A stretch of 64,000 bases of DNA from positions 124,001-188,000 of the forward strand of contig JAMXBD010001378.1 in the NCBI GenBank assembly GCA_024138025.1, written 5' to 3'. Shown here one piece after another: positions 48,501 through 58,110 of the stretch (the stretch's first letter is position 1; each line of letters opens with the position of its first letter). The position numbers were made by a program, and so were the translations under genes. The notes below the pieces were generated by a model. That model was given only the letters and a program-made list of their open reading frames with translations. It was not told where the DNA came from and made no database searches. The stretch comes from Combretum micranthum. Its lineage: Eukaryota; Streptophyta; Magnoliopsida; Myrtales; Combretaceae.

Positions 48501-48965
48501 CTCAAACGAGTTTAGATCAAACCTTCTTGGGACTAAAGTTTCTCCCACAAATTCTACCTTTTCTCCCGATTGATCATAGAAACATACTGTCCTCTTTTGG
48601 CAATCCACTATTGCCTTCACTCTACTTAGCCAATTCATCCCGAGGATGACTTCGTATTTATTCATTTCCAACACTATTAAATCACTCTTGGAATGGCGAC
48701 CATGGATTCACAATGGGCAGTCTTTTATCAGATCTCGGGTTGACACAACACTCCCGGTGGGGGTCTTAATCCTCAAGCTAGCCGTGGTCGTGGCTATAGG
48801 CAATCCGAGTCGGTTGGCCAAGCTATAGGTGATGAACGAATGGGTCGCTCCCGTGTCAAATAAAACATAGGCTTCCACGCTATTTACTTGTATGTGTCCT
48901 GAGGTCAACAAACACCCATCACATATGGACCTTAAAATATTCTTAAGGCTATCCGCATAGGGCCT
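45507..48965 (-). pseudogene. Element B pol: protease-RT-RNase H-integrase-chromodomain
   Basis: Single frame over about 3.46 kb, from 48965 (possible splice acceptor) to the TGA at 45507-45509. In order: aspartic protease (VLFDTGATHSF, 48860-48825; VILGMNWL near 48645-48620), RT ([13 protein letters not shown], then FIDDILIYS carrying the catalytic DD near 47860-47835), RNase H ([39 protein letters not shown]), integrase HHCC finger (near 46780-46640), integrase core (Asp in WDQISMDFV, Asp in IISDRDPRF, Glu in [10 protein letters not shown]), GPF motif ([11 protein letters not shown]) and a chromodomain ([20 protein letters not shown] onward). In-frame stops: TGA 48708-48710 after protease, TAA 47346-47348 in RNase H, TAG 45579-45581 inside the chromodomain; 23 codons follow the last. 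No frameshift. It would copy and integrate the element if intact. Confidence 0.95.
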
Positions 48966-49066
48966 CTAATTCCAGCTTTCCATAATATTCAATTTTATTT
49001 AAACAATAGATCAAATTAAACACTTAATTTTCAACTTAGGAGGGGTTTCCGTTACTAACCTGTCAC
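48966..49066 (-). other. Possible 101-nt intron at the gag-pro junction of B
   Basis: The gag frame stops just after GGL-VTG (TAG 49055-49057), and the protease frame is offset. Donor G^GTGACA at 49067/49066 and acceptor AATTAG^AGG at 48966/48965 would remove 101 AT-rich bases containing all the intervening stops and join the gag and pro frames in phase. Alternatives are a frameshift plus stop mutations, or translational recoding. Confidence 0.4.
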
Positions 49067-50388
49067 CAGGCCGCCATCAGCATTCTCGCTTTGATCCAAA
49101 GCTGCCACTTCCACTTCCTCATCTTCGTCTTCTTCCACCATCCATTGGCCTTCCAAATTGTACAGCCTCATCCCATGCATCGCGGAAGCTGCCCGCCTCC
49201 CACTCTTGCTACCAGACCTGAAGGGGTTGGTATTACTCGAGGCTCCGAAGGGTCGGGTGGCCACGCTCTTTCATTGTGAACATTCGGAAGCTAAGTGCCC
49301 TTTCTCCTTGCAAATAAAGCAAGTCACTGCCAGCTTCTTCGGGTACGTAAAAACCATGTGGCCAGCATCGCCACAAAAGTAACACTTGTTCCTCAGCTGC
49401 GGGCATTGCCTAGGCGCATGCGTCCCCTTATATTTCCAACAGGTGACATTGGTCTTGAACTGGGTCGGCTTGCTGCTAGACTCTTCTTTAAACCCTTGGT
49501 ACGACCTGTACCTTTTTCCTTTGAACCCTGAGCTTGAGGCATCAAACGGCCTTTTCTCGAATACTCTCCTTTCAGGCTCCTGATATTTCCTTTTCTAGCC
49601 CTTCAATTACCCTGGCTTTTTACCATCTTAGGGTAGGTTCTTACTCCGAATTCTTCCAACTTGATCTGTAGGTCCTTGTCTAAGCCTCCCAGAAATACCT
49701 GCTTCATTAATTCTTCACTATCCCTGAAAGATTCAGGGGCATATTGCAGCAAGTGAACAAACTCGGTTTCATATTGCTCTACTGTTCTCCCTTTCTGCTT
49801 TACATGAAGGAATCGCACTATACTTCACCCTCAAGCTAGAGGGAAAATAATTATTCAAGAATTCCCGGCGAAAGGTTTCCCAGTGGCCGGGGAAGTCAAA
49901 TTCCTTCTCTTGGAGTCCCACCAGACTCGCGCATTGTATCTTAACATATACGTCCCATATTCCAGCTGCAAATAAGGTGGGATCTCGTATGCAGCAAAAG
50001 AACGTTCCACTTGAGCCAACCAATCCTCAGCTTCATCCGGCTTGCCGAATGCCCCATCAAAATACCGGTTGCTCTTAATGAAGTCCGGTAAAGAGCTTCG
50101 GTGGGGTCTCCTGTATGGCGGGGGTGGCGGCAACTGCACATTATAGGAATGCTCCTCTTGTGGAGCAGGTGCCTCTGCAGTCATTTCCCGATGATCTGCG
50201 GGTGGCGGATGTGGGGCTGAATCCCGGGCACTTTGACCTGGGTGTGGGTTCTGTACTGGATTTTGATTCTGGATGAAAGTGTTCAGGAGATTGGCCAATT
50301 GCCCAATCGCATTCAGTACATCACCCTGTTGGTTTGGGGTGCAGTCCTTGGGGGTTAGGTTGTTGTATAGCCGGTTGATCGGCTTCAT
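49055..50388 (-). pseudogene. Element B gag, frameshifted
   Basis: Starts MKPINRLYNNLTPKD at 50388. A proline-rich linker (PPPPPYRRP) is followed by the capsid domain (EDWLAQVERSFAAYEIPP, YGTYMLRYNARVWWDSK, to about 49900), interrupted by a shift near 49890 and another near 49810, then VEQYETEFVHLLQYAPES (49790-49735). Another disruption lies near 49600 (stops, frame change). Three knuckles follow at 49436-49278: CWKYKGTHAPRQC and CYFCGDAGHMVFTY, each with one Cys replaced by Tyr, then CFICKEKGHLASEC, intact. A TGA at 49271-49273 precedes an acidic tail (MVEEDEDEEVEVAALDQ) ending at 49055. Gag would form the particle; this copy cannot. Confidence 0.88.
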
Positions 50389-51119
50389 TAATTAGACCCT
50401 TGTCCTGGTTCCGAGTTCGTCGGTTTCGTCTGTTTACACAATGTTTAATGGATTTTTAGTATCTTTAGGGGTTTTAGGTTTCGAAGGAATAAGATTAATA
50501 ACAAGTTCAGAAGTTGCGAAAATCTGGAATTAAACTTAGAAGGAAAAGGAATGCATAATTCCATAAAGTCATAAGATGAGTCATAATATCAATCCATAAA
50601 AGAAAAATAAGAATAATTAAAAGAATCACAAGGGAAATAGAAGAATCCACACATAGTGTAACCAATTGATATTTCACAACATAATGCGAATGAGTGAATG
50701 CTTATGCAATCTATATGCAGTTAATGTTCTCTTATGTATCATGACTAGAATGCGTACTTTTCACAACTCCATTTCTTTAAAACAAAAGTGATCCTTTTCA
50801 TTTCTTTAGCGAGCCATACAAATATTACATCAACTTTTAGTTCCCAAAATTTGGCTAGCTAAGCTCCCTTCCTATTCTAATCAATTTCCCTATTCCCGAA
50901 AACATGACAAAATACAGGGAAAAAGAACAAATAAAATACTAGTTATCCTGAAATCCTAAGGCAAATTGGCATCCCGCATTGCCTACTACAAAAATAAGAA
51001 AGTCAGGACTCCTCTTGGACTTCATGGGTTAGCTAACATCCCGGTCTCTACTCATTACTAGAGTCATTGGGGGTCGGGCTAAGAGGTCGCCTCCTGCTAG
51101 TAGAACCACCATCGTCCTA
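50389..51119 (-). other. Spacer between the extra ORF and gag in B
   Basis: No supported gene. The first ~95 bases (51119-51025) remain readable in the frame of the upstream ORF after its stop (STSRRRPLSPTPNDSSNE), so that ORF may originally have ended near 51025. Confidence 0.55.
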
Positions 51120-52109
51120 TCAGACGAACAAGCTAAGATACTCCCTGGTGGTCATCCTTCGCTTCCTAGCGGGTCGGACTAGAGGCTCTGAATCTTCAAT
51201 TTCTTCTTCTTCTTCTTCTTCTTCAGTTCCTTGCCCCTCCTGCGGGCTTACTTCTTCCTCCTCACCTCCTACCTCGGGCCCACCTAGTCGGTTCACCTCT
51301 ACTTCAGGCTCTCTCACAGGCTCTTCTGCCACATTTTCAACCTCCATAAGCACTGGGGCCTCCGGTTCCACTACTGCTAGGTCAAGCACAGGTGGGTTCT
51401 CACCCTCCACATACACATCTCTCCATACCCTGGAATCTACCTCGGGTTCTACCCTCCCACTATCTGGTATATCCAACATCCGGTTAAAATCCCATATAAT
51501 TTGATCGGGTTCTGGGTTTACCTGCATTTTTGGTTCAACAGGTGGGGTAGGGGTCCTAGGTACCTCATTTTGTTCCCAGTTGGATCCTCCTCGGGATCCT
51601 CCTCCTCTTCTTCCTCTTCATCCTCTCCAATCACAGGCGCTCCATTCAGCTGCATACCTATATCAATAGCTGGAGGTGGAGCTATACTCGGGGAAGGATA
51701 TCTAAATAGATCGCATGCCAGGTGATGTGATTCCATGCATCAGCTAATTCCAGTCAGGATGATCATATAAGTTATCATGAGCATAAACATATAAGGGTCC
51801 TATGGGGATCCATACCCTAAAATCTGGAGGGGTTCGGGTTCCTCCACCTTTCAAGATAAATGTGGCTTCTCTCGTCATGGGCTCACGCCCGTAATCAACC
51901 ATGATCCTCTCTAGAGTATAGATTGTCTCTAACTTTGTCCAGCTCCTTCTTCCCATAGGATCATACCTCAATTGATCCACTACTGAAGCCCATCTGGTAT
52001 ATCTCAGCCCATCCTTCCATAACTTGTACATTTCCCCTATGGTCCGGGGATGTCTGGCTAAGGCAAAATCTTCACACAGTTCTCTTAGCCTCAACCTATA
52101 TTCTACCAT
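51120..52109 (-). pseudogene. Extra ORF upstream of gag in element B, unknown acidic protein
   Basis: Between PBS and gag, sense orientation. ATG at 52109; 121 codons open to TAG 51744-51746 (N-terminus MVEYRLRLRELCEDF, rich in Arg/Trp/Tyr; WTKLETIYTLERIMVDYG in the middle). A shifted segment follows (51736-51518) with proline- and glutamate-rich sequence, then 135 codons in the original frame (51527-51120), strongly acidic (runs of 4-8 Glu) and ending with the basic RPARKRRMTTREYL. The first and last segments are in the same frame, so two compensating indels would join about 330 codons. No known domain recognised; charge pattern and basic tail could suit a nuclear or regulatory protein (guess). 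Extra ORFs before gag are known in Tat/Ogre elements but are unusual in chromoviruses. Confidence 0.6.
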
Positions 52110-52287
52110 CGTTTCATCATTTCTCTTGTAAAATTCCTGCCCTCCCTGGTCTCACCCAGAGAGACCTACATCAAACAATACTACTAATCAGACTTAGCAA
52201 GAAAACGTTTTTAACTCCATTTAACCTATTAGTTAGATTTCTAGGTCCGGTTTCTTTTAATTCTATTGTCTTGTTTTATAACCTAGT

Positions 52288-52299
52288 GCTCTGATACCA
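52288..52299 (-). other. Primer-binding site, initiator tRNA-Met, element B
   Basis: TGGTATCAGAGC on minus, 8 bases inside the 5' LTR end. Confidence 0.93.
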
Positions 52300-52906
52300 A
52301 CTTAAACTGTCACGCCCCGTAGGGTATTCTAAACGTAACAGCCCGCCACATACTAAGTAAGACTCTCGAGTTCCCTACCCGGGGCCTTCGGAAGTCTTAA
52401 GTAGATGTAAAGCGTTCCTTTACGACAATAGAATACTTCAACAAATGGAGTTAAACAGTTTAACGAGGCATTCATTAGCCATAGATAATAAATCAAAACG
52501 CATAATTTAAAGTTTACAAGATCTAAGGGGCATTCCCCCGCAAAAGAATAACAGTCTATTACAGTCATCCAGAGTCTTAGTTTCCAATGGAAGTCTATAC
52601 AAAAAGGAATGATTAAACTTCTATGGGAAACTCCTATCTCCGGTACCTGCGCTGTGGCTTGTCTCTTGGCCTAAGCCATATAAATCATGCTGCAAAAGAT
52701 AGAAACTATGGGGGCGTAAGCTAACTAGCTTAGTGAGCAAACTTCCATAACGCAATTAAATATAATCATTCAAACAAGTAATTATTCAGGCAAGTGTATG
52801 CATCAAACAAATGATCATCAAACATATGACCTCCGGAAATCATATGTGGATGGACTTGCGCCCTCCATCCCGGGTTAGCAGATTAACGAATCCTGCGGTA
52901 CGACGC

Positions 52907-53024
52907 CGTTTAAGCTCACGGTCAACTAATAATAATTCGTTTTATGGATCACGATTAACCAACAAGTCGTTTTATGGATCACGATTAACCAACAAGTCGT
53001 TTTATGGATCACGATTAACCAACA
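52907..53024. repeat. Minisatellite in right LTR B (3 full units + 1 degenerate)
   Basis: Same unit as 42681-42770, one more copy. Confidence 0.9.
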
Positions 53025-55008
53025 ATGCGAATGCTCCAACCCCATCGTGACATGAATGAATTCAATTTATAGTCGGAGTCGAATATTCATTAATTCAATT
53101 CTTTTAAGTGACCAACAAGTATTCGCAGACATTCATCATAAGATACTAGTAAAGCAGTCAATATCTTAACACCCGGTTTCGATATACCTTAAGCTCCATT
53201 TCACATATCAACAATCAACAACATAAATAATTCCCATATACCCCATCATGCTTATACAATTTCTTTTATCTTTGCCTACATCACTAGTGCCACTACATTA
53301 ATCACAAGCATTAATTGAGAGTGGAAGTAAACTCACTCGGCCATTGGACGCCAAACTTCTTAATAATAATAGTCGGGAGGTAGAGTGTCGTCCTGCTCGG
53401 ATCACCTACCAAGCAAGAATAATCCTAATGAGATTCTCATCATGTAACTAAATCAAACTATATATCTAGACTAGTTGAATTCGGATTTCTCGCTATTTGC
53501 GGAAGTCCGACTTAAAACGGCCATAACTTGGTCATTTTAACTCGGAATTTCGCAAATTTTATATCGATCTTCATCTACTTCGAAAGATCTATCTATTTAA
53601 TATTAAATTCAAGTTTTGAAAATAGTAAGGTCACGGAACAGTGGGATCAGTTCTGTTCCGCAATTGATCCATTTCGAAAATGTGCTTTGCTTTTGATAAG
53701 AAATGTTCCTAGTTGGTGATTCATGAATGATATAGGAATGAACTACTAATGTGTATGCCATGTAATGAACTCAATATGTGCATGGTCATGATAATTTTTG
53801 TGGTAATAAACCCTTATGAACTCCTAAGTGTTAGAAAATCTTCAAAGGTTATTTCTAGTAGACTTTTTTCCACATTATACTCCTTAGGGTTTCTTTGGCT
53901 TTTAGTCTTGTAGTCCACATGTTTTCTATCTAAAAATAAGTTCCCAAAGTCTATAATAGTCATGGCCTCCATTCATGCATAAAAATTCACATTTTTCATT
54001 TGGTAAACATGTTTTTAAATAAGCTACTTGTAGAAATCCGAATTTTCCAAATTTCATTTTCTTGCATTTTTCTTAAGGAAAATCTTGTCTAATGTATTAA
54101 AAGTGAAGCTCCATTATATATTACCTAAGGACTTCATTTAGCTTATAAAACATCCAATTTAGACTTAAATCTAAGTGTTTATTTAGGCATTACCCAAAAT
54201 TACGAATTTGACTACACATCCAAAGTCAACATTTTTCCTTCTAACTTCACTTCTTGTTTTCTTATTTTTATTATGCCTAAACTCATCTAAACTATGAAAA
54301 CAATTCCTTCAACATGTCTATTACACATACCCTCCATTTTTCTTATGAAATATGAGTTTGAAAGTGATTTTGGGTTTTGAAGTAGGGTTTCCATTTCATC
54401 CGAATTTTCAACTTCTCATATTTGACAAAGTCCTTCCTTTTTCAATGTTCTTGCCTTCTATATGTGAAGATCTACTATCTAACATCTCTATACATGAACA
54501 AGACTTCATTCTTATGATCATCAAAGCATGTAAAAAATGAACCTATGATCATGCATGTACATGAAGTTGTGAATGTCTAAACCTTAGATCTACTACATAT
54601 GATATATAAAGCATGGATCTCATGGCATGAACAACAATATATGTGCAAGATCACTACTTTACATGCATGAACAAGATGAGATCTTAACGAAAACACATCT
54701 AAACATTAGATCCATGTCTTGTGATGGCTTGACATTCTTGTTCATGTGTTTCCATGTCCCTAGCATGAGCTCATTGGGATTTAATGAGGAAACACACAAG
54801 ATATGGTCTTGCCATTACAAGAACTAGGAAGAACAAGACTTGAATCAACATACCAAAGGGGTCTTGAGATAGAAATGAAGAAGGAAACAAGTTGAAGTGG
54901 TGAGAGGGGAGGGGGGGAAATCTCGGCACTTAAGGGAAGGAAAAGAGAGAGTTTTGCTCTTTTTCTAATTTGAAAACAAGAAGAAATGAGGAGAGAGAGA
55001 AAAAGATG

Positions 55009-55017
55009 TATATATAT
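55009..55017 (-). promoter_or_regulatory. Candidate TATA box in the 5' LTR of B
   Basis: ATATATATA on minus, followed in sense by a CT-rich leader (plus strand GGAGAGAGAGAAAAA at 54990-55004). The left LTR has the same layout near 44785-44795. It would drive the full-length transcript of B. Confidence 0.5.
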
Positions 55018-55709
55018 GAAGGCATTAGGATTATTAATGAATAAAATTTGTAAAAACAAAACAAATGGAAGGAAATAAAGGGGAGGGGGGGCGCCGGCCA
55101 TTCCAAGGGATGTGTGTGTGTGTGTTTGAAATTTTTTGATATTTGTATTTTAGTAAATTAAATGTAATAAATGTGATAATTATTTAAGAGACAAATTTTC
55201 TTGGAAAAGAAAATTGAAATGAGTAGTTTTAAGGATGTAAGAATAGGGTATGGGTAGTGTGTAGTGTAGGTTGTACTTGTGAATAGTAGACAAGACATCT
55301 ACTTTACCGGTTGTTTCGAAAACACGGGAAAAGCTATAATTGTAATCTTTATAGCTCGGAAAATTATAAAATTGATATATTTGGAATCCTTATAAAATTA
55401 CGGTTCTAATGAATATTCCGGAACATTTTTCTGAATCGGTGGTCCGGGGCACGCTTTTCCATAATTAGGCTCGGGAAGGCCCGGATTGAAAAATTCCCGA
55501 ATTTAAAACTTTCAAAGGTTTGAAATGTACTTCGGAACAATAATTCAAATTCATTTACTTCATAATATTTATTTTACTATGAAATCGAAGGAAAGCCGGA
55601 TTTAGGGTTCCTAGGCTTCATTCACTAAACTCAACCTGATCGGATTAGGGTTTCGCTTCCAATTCCCGGGGTTTCCTAGCTACTGAGAATTACCAGGGTT
55701 TACAATATT

Positions 55710-56115
55710 AGTAACTATTAATAATATCTAGAAATCTTAAATTTAGGATTTAAATCTAAGTACAGGCTCATTACTACTCATTGATCTAATCTCAAATCAT
55801 TGTTAAGTTTAAAAGCAGTCATTTAATCCCTATATTTATATTTTCCTATTTAAATCGATTTGTAAAACAAGTTTCGGGTTTGAGATTTACTTTTCTTTTA
55901 ATCATATCTTGAAGTATCAGTTCAAGATACGAAATCTCGTTTTTTGTATCAGTTAGGGTTAAAGAATTTCTTTATTCGAATTCTAAATCCTTTATCTAAC
56001 CGAATTCCAAGTATTGATCTATTCTTAGACTTTGATTAGAATCTAAATCTATTAACTAGTTCATACAATCTATTGTAGAGTCGTATACTAATGTGGAAAA
56101 TTTCTGGGGTTTACA
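55710..56115 (-). mobile_element. Solo gypsy LTR 'D', piece 2
   Basis: Sense-5' 406 bases of LTR D after element B, ending CTGGGGTTTACA at 56115, then the TSD GTTCT (56116-56120). Confidence 0.85.
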
Positions 56116-56120
56116 GTTCT

Positions 56121-56461
56121 TCTCCAAAAATAAATGTTGTCATAAAGGAAATGATTTTTCATAAAAACTTAGGAATTTATCTTAACAAATCTTTTCTAGA
56201 AATCTAGAGGAGTTCATCATAAATTTTAATTACCAAATAACATAAGAATTTTTAAACAATACATACATACATACACTTTACAAAGTCATAAAATATAAAA
56301 GAATTCTTATTTAAACAAAATTTTTTACTAAACTTCATTTTTCCACCAATACTTTGGAATATAAAGGAATAGTCTAGTTTAAAAAAACACCAAGAAAATT
56401 TCTTTCATAAGAACAGAGTGATCTTAAGGAATAAGAATTAATAAACAACTTAAGAAATCAT
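56121..56461 (+). mobile_element. Gypsy LTR 'C1', piece 2
   Basis: Resumes C1 after the GTTCT site. AT-rich, no gene. Its 3' terminus (expected ...GTGACA) is absent; it is cut at 56462 by the Athila/Tat-type LTR. Confidence 0.6.
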
Positions 56462-56689
56462 TGATAAGTGTCTTTAGACCCTTAATTTTGGTGCTATTTG
56501 AACATTCTTGATATGTAATTTTTGGAATTTCATGGAGAAAAGGACATTTATTTTGTGAAAAATTCATTTCATGGTTTAAAAATCATTTTTAGAAGTTTTT
56601 ATGATGATTCAAAGGAAATCAAAGCAAATTAAACAAATTTGAATCAATTTTATTCAAGAAGGAATTTCATGTTTTCATTCTTCTCATTC

Positions 56690-56940
56690 ATCTTGGCCAG
56701 GAAGGACACTAGGGAAGACAACAGAATGCTTTATTGAAGAAAAGTGTTTCAGCCTTACCCTCATCCTTGGCCAGGAAGGACGCCAGGGAAGACATCAGTA
56801 GCTACACATGAAGAAAGTTTTCAGCCTTTTTATTCATCCTGGCCAAGAAGAACGTTGAGGAAGGAAACAGAATGCTCTTAGGCCGAATTTCAGTTATTTT
56901 GCCTTCATCCCTGCCCCGATCCTGGCCAGGATGAATTGGG
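56690..56940. repeat. Imperfect GGCCAGGAAGGAC repeats in the Athila/Tat-type LTR
   Basis: Four copies of a motif like CATCCTGGCCAGGAAGGACG with a spacing of about 70-90 bases, just upstream of the TATA box, where enhancer repeats are often found in LTRs. Confidence 0.75.
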
Positions 56941-56953
56941 ATTTTTCCAAAAC

Positions 56954-56961
56954 TATAAATA
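56954..56961 (+). promoter_or_regulatory. TATA box of the Athila/Tat-type LTR
   Basis: TATAAATA within AACTATAAATAGTGC. Confidence 0.7.
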
Positions 56962-57907
56962 GTGCTTTGTTTTCTTGTTTTATAACTTTTAGATAATTTT
57001 TTTTAGGCTCTAAGACAGAAATTACGAAGGAAATTACGAAGGACTTTGCTAGGGCATCCATTGAAGATCTCAAGACATCAATTAAGGTTTATTCTTTCTA
57101 TCATGATTCTTTCAATTTCCTTTAGATCTTTTGTTCTTATTATAAATCTCATGGAGGAGTAGATTCTTATACTCTTCATCTTGTGAAGCCCTAACCATAC
57201 GAATTGAAATGTCTTTTGATTAATGATTGTTCATGCCTTTGTATCTATTCATGTGATTCAATAGTCTTGTGATTGATTTGTGCACAAATTAATTGCATGT
57301 TTGATTCTTATTGGATTGAAAGAGGTTTCATTCAATTAGATAGATCTTCATGAATAGAGGAATTGCTAATTTCACCTAGAGGTAGGGAAATTACGATTGT
57401 CTGCTATAAAGAATTTAATTCTTGTTCAAGGATCATGATCTTTAATGCAATTCTATGTGATGTTAGTAAGGGAGAGGTCTCTACTATCTCATTTAGGGTT
57501 AGGAATTGATTAACTCGAGGGAGGAATTGATTTACTTGTTGAGATCCTGCAGTACAAAGCATGAATGATTCATTAATCAATCTTTTATCATAAGAACTTT
57601 AGGTTTAGGGTGGATCAAGGTGAAGAGTATGTCTTGTGATTGAATTCATCTTTGAAAGCAAACATTAGTTGATCTTAGAGCTTGCTTAATCTTCTGCTTA
57701 GTAGTTAATTGTAGATCTCTCTCCAAAATTTAGGCTAAATAGTAGAGAACCGGTAATAGTCTTACTTGCTCTTCAAAATCCCTGAGGATGACACCCTAAA
57801 ATCTATGCTACATCAAATAGGTACGCTTGCCTAGCTTTGATCGTAGATTTAATCGGGTTTATAAATTTTAGAAATTAATACGATCAGTAAAACATCATCA
57901 AGTTTCT

Positions 57908-57925
57908 TGGCGCCGTTGCCGGGGA
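57908..57925 (+). other. Primer-binding site, tRNA-Asp
   Basis: TGGCGCCGTTGCCGGGGA, an 18-base match to the complement of the plant tRNA-Asp 3' end, as used by Athila-type elements. Confidence 0.92.
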
Positions 57926-58052
57926 TTTTGAAAAAGCAATATTAGGAAAAGCCATATTATCTACTACTTTAGTCATTTTTTTTCTTTTATTCTCTTCTCC
58001 TTCCCCTGTTTTTCAATAATTCTGATTAGTTCTTGTTTGTTGCTATAGGTGT

Positions 58053-58110
58053 ATGACAAGGAGCTTTCCGTCGGATCTTCTCGATTTAGACACTGAAATA
58101 GAGAGAACAC
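58053..58110 (+). pseudogene. Start of Athila/Tat-type gag (19 codons), cut by LTR C2
   Basis: ATG at 58053 opens MTRSFPSDLLDLDTEIERT, resembling the ...PEIERT... start of Tat/Athila Gag. Broken at 58110 by the insertion of LTR C2. The leader just before it ends CTATAG|GTGT, which could be a splice acceptor (speculative). Confidence 0.6.

Larger units (their letters stand above)
42076..55704 (-). mobile_element. Gypsy chromovirus-type element 'B', near full length (13.6 kb)
   Basis: Minus-sense Ty3/gypsy element with both LTRs, perfect TSD ATATT, iMet PBS and PPT. Gene order is extra ORF, gag, protease, RT, RNase H, integrase, chromodomain. The C-terminal chromodomain and domain order indicate a chromovirus; the overall look is Tekay/Del-like (inference from remembered motifs). 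Gag is frameshifted and pol has three stop codons, so it is defective. It is the best-preserved autonomous-type element in the window. Confidence 0.93.
52308..55704 (-). repeat. Element B 5' LTR (right)
   Basis: 3397-base partner of 42076-45477. Three substitutions in the first ~85 bases, otherwise mostly small indels. Carries hairpins 52718-52731 and 52822-52847, minisatellite 52907-53024 and CCGGGGCACGCTTTTC at 55444-55459. Confidence 0.95.
56462..57900 (+). mobile_element. Athila/Tat-type gypsy 5' LTR
   Basis: Begins TGATAAGTGTCTTTAGACCC and ends CATCA at 57900, seven bases before a tRNA-Asp PBS; 1439 bases. Has a TATA box at 56954-56961 and internal repeats at 56690-56940. The tRNA-Asp primer supports Athila/Tat and excludes the iMet families in the rest of the window. 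Confidence 0.8.

Noticed and set aside
45584..49583. Plus-strand open frames opposite gag and pol of B
   Set aside because: Shadows of the minus-strand coding sequence; no independent features.
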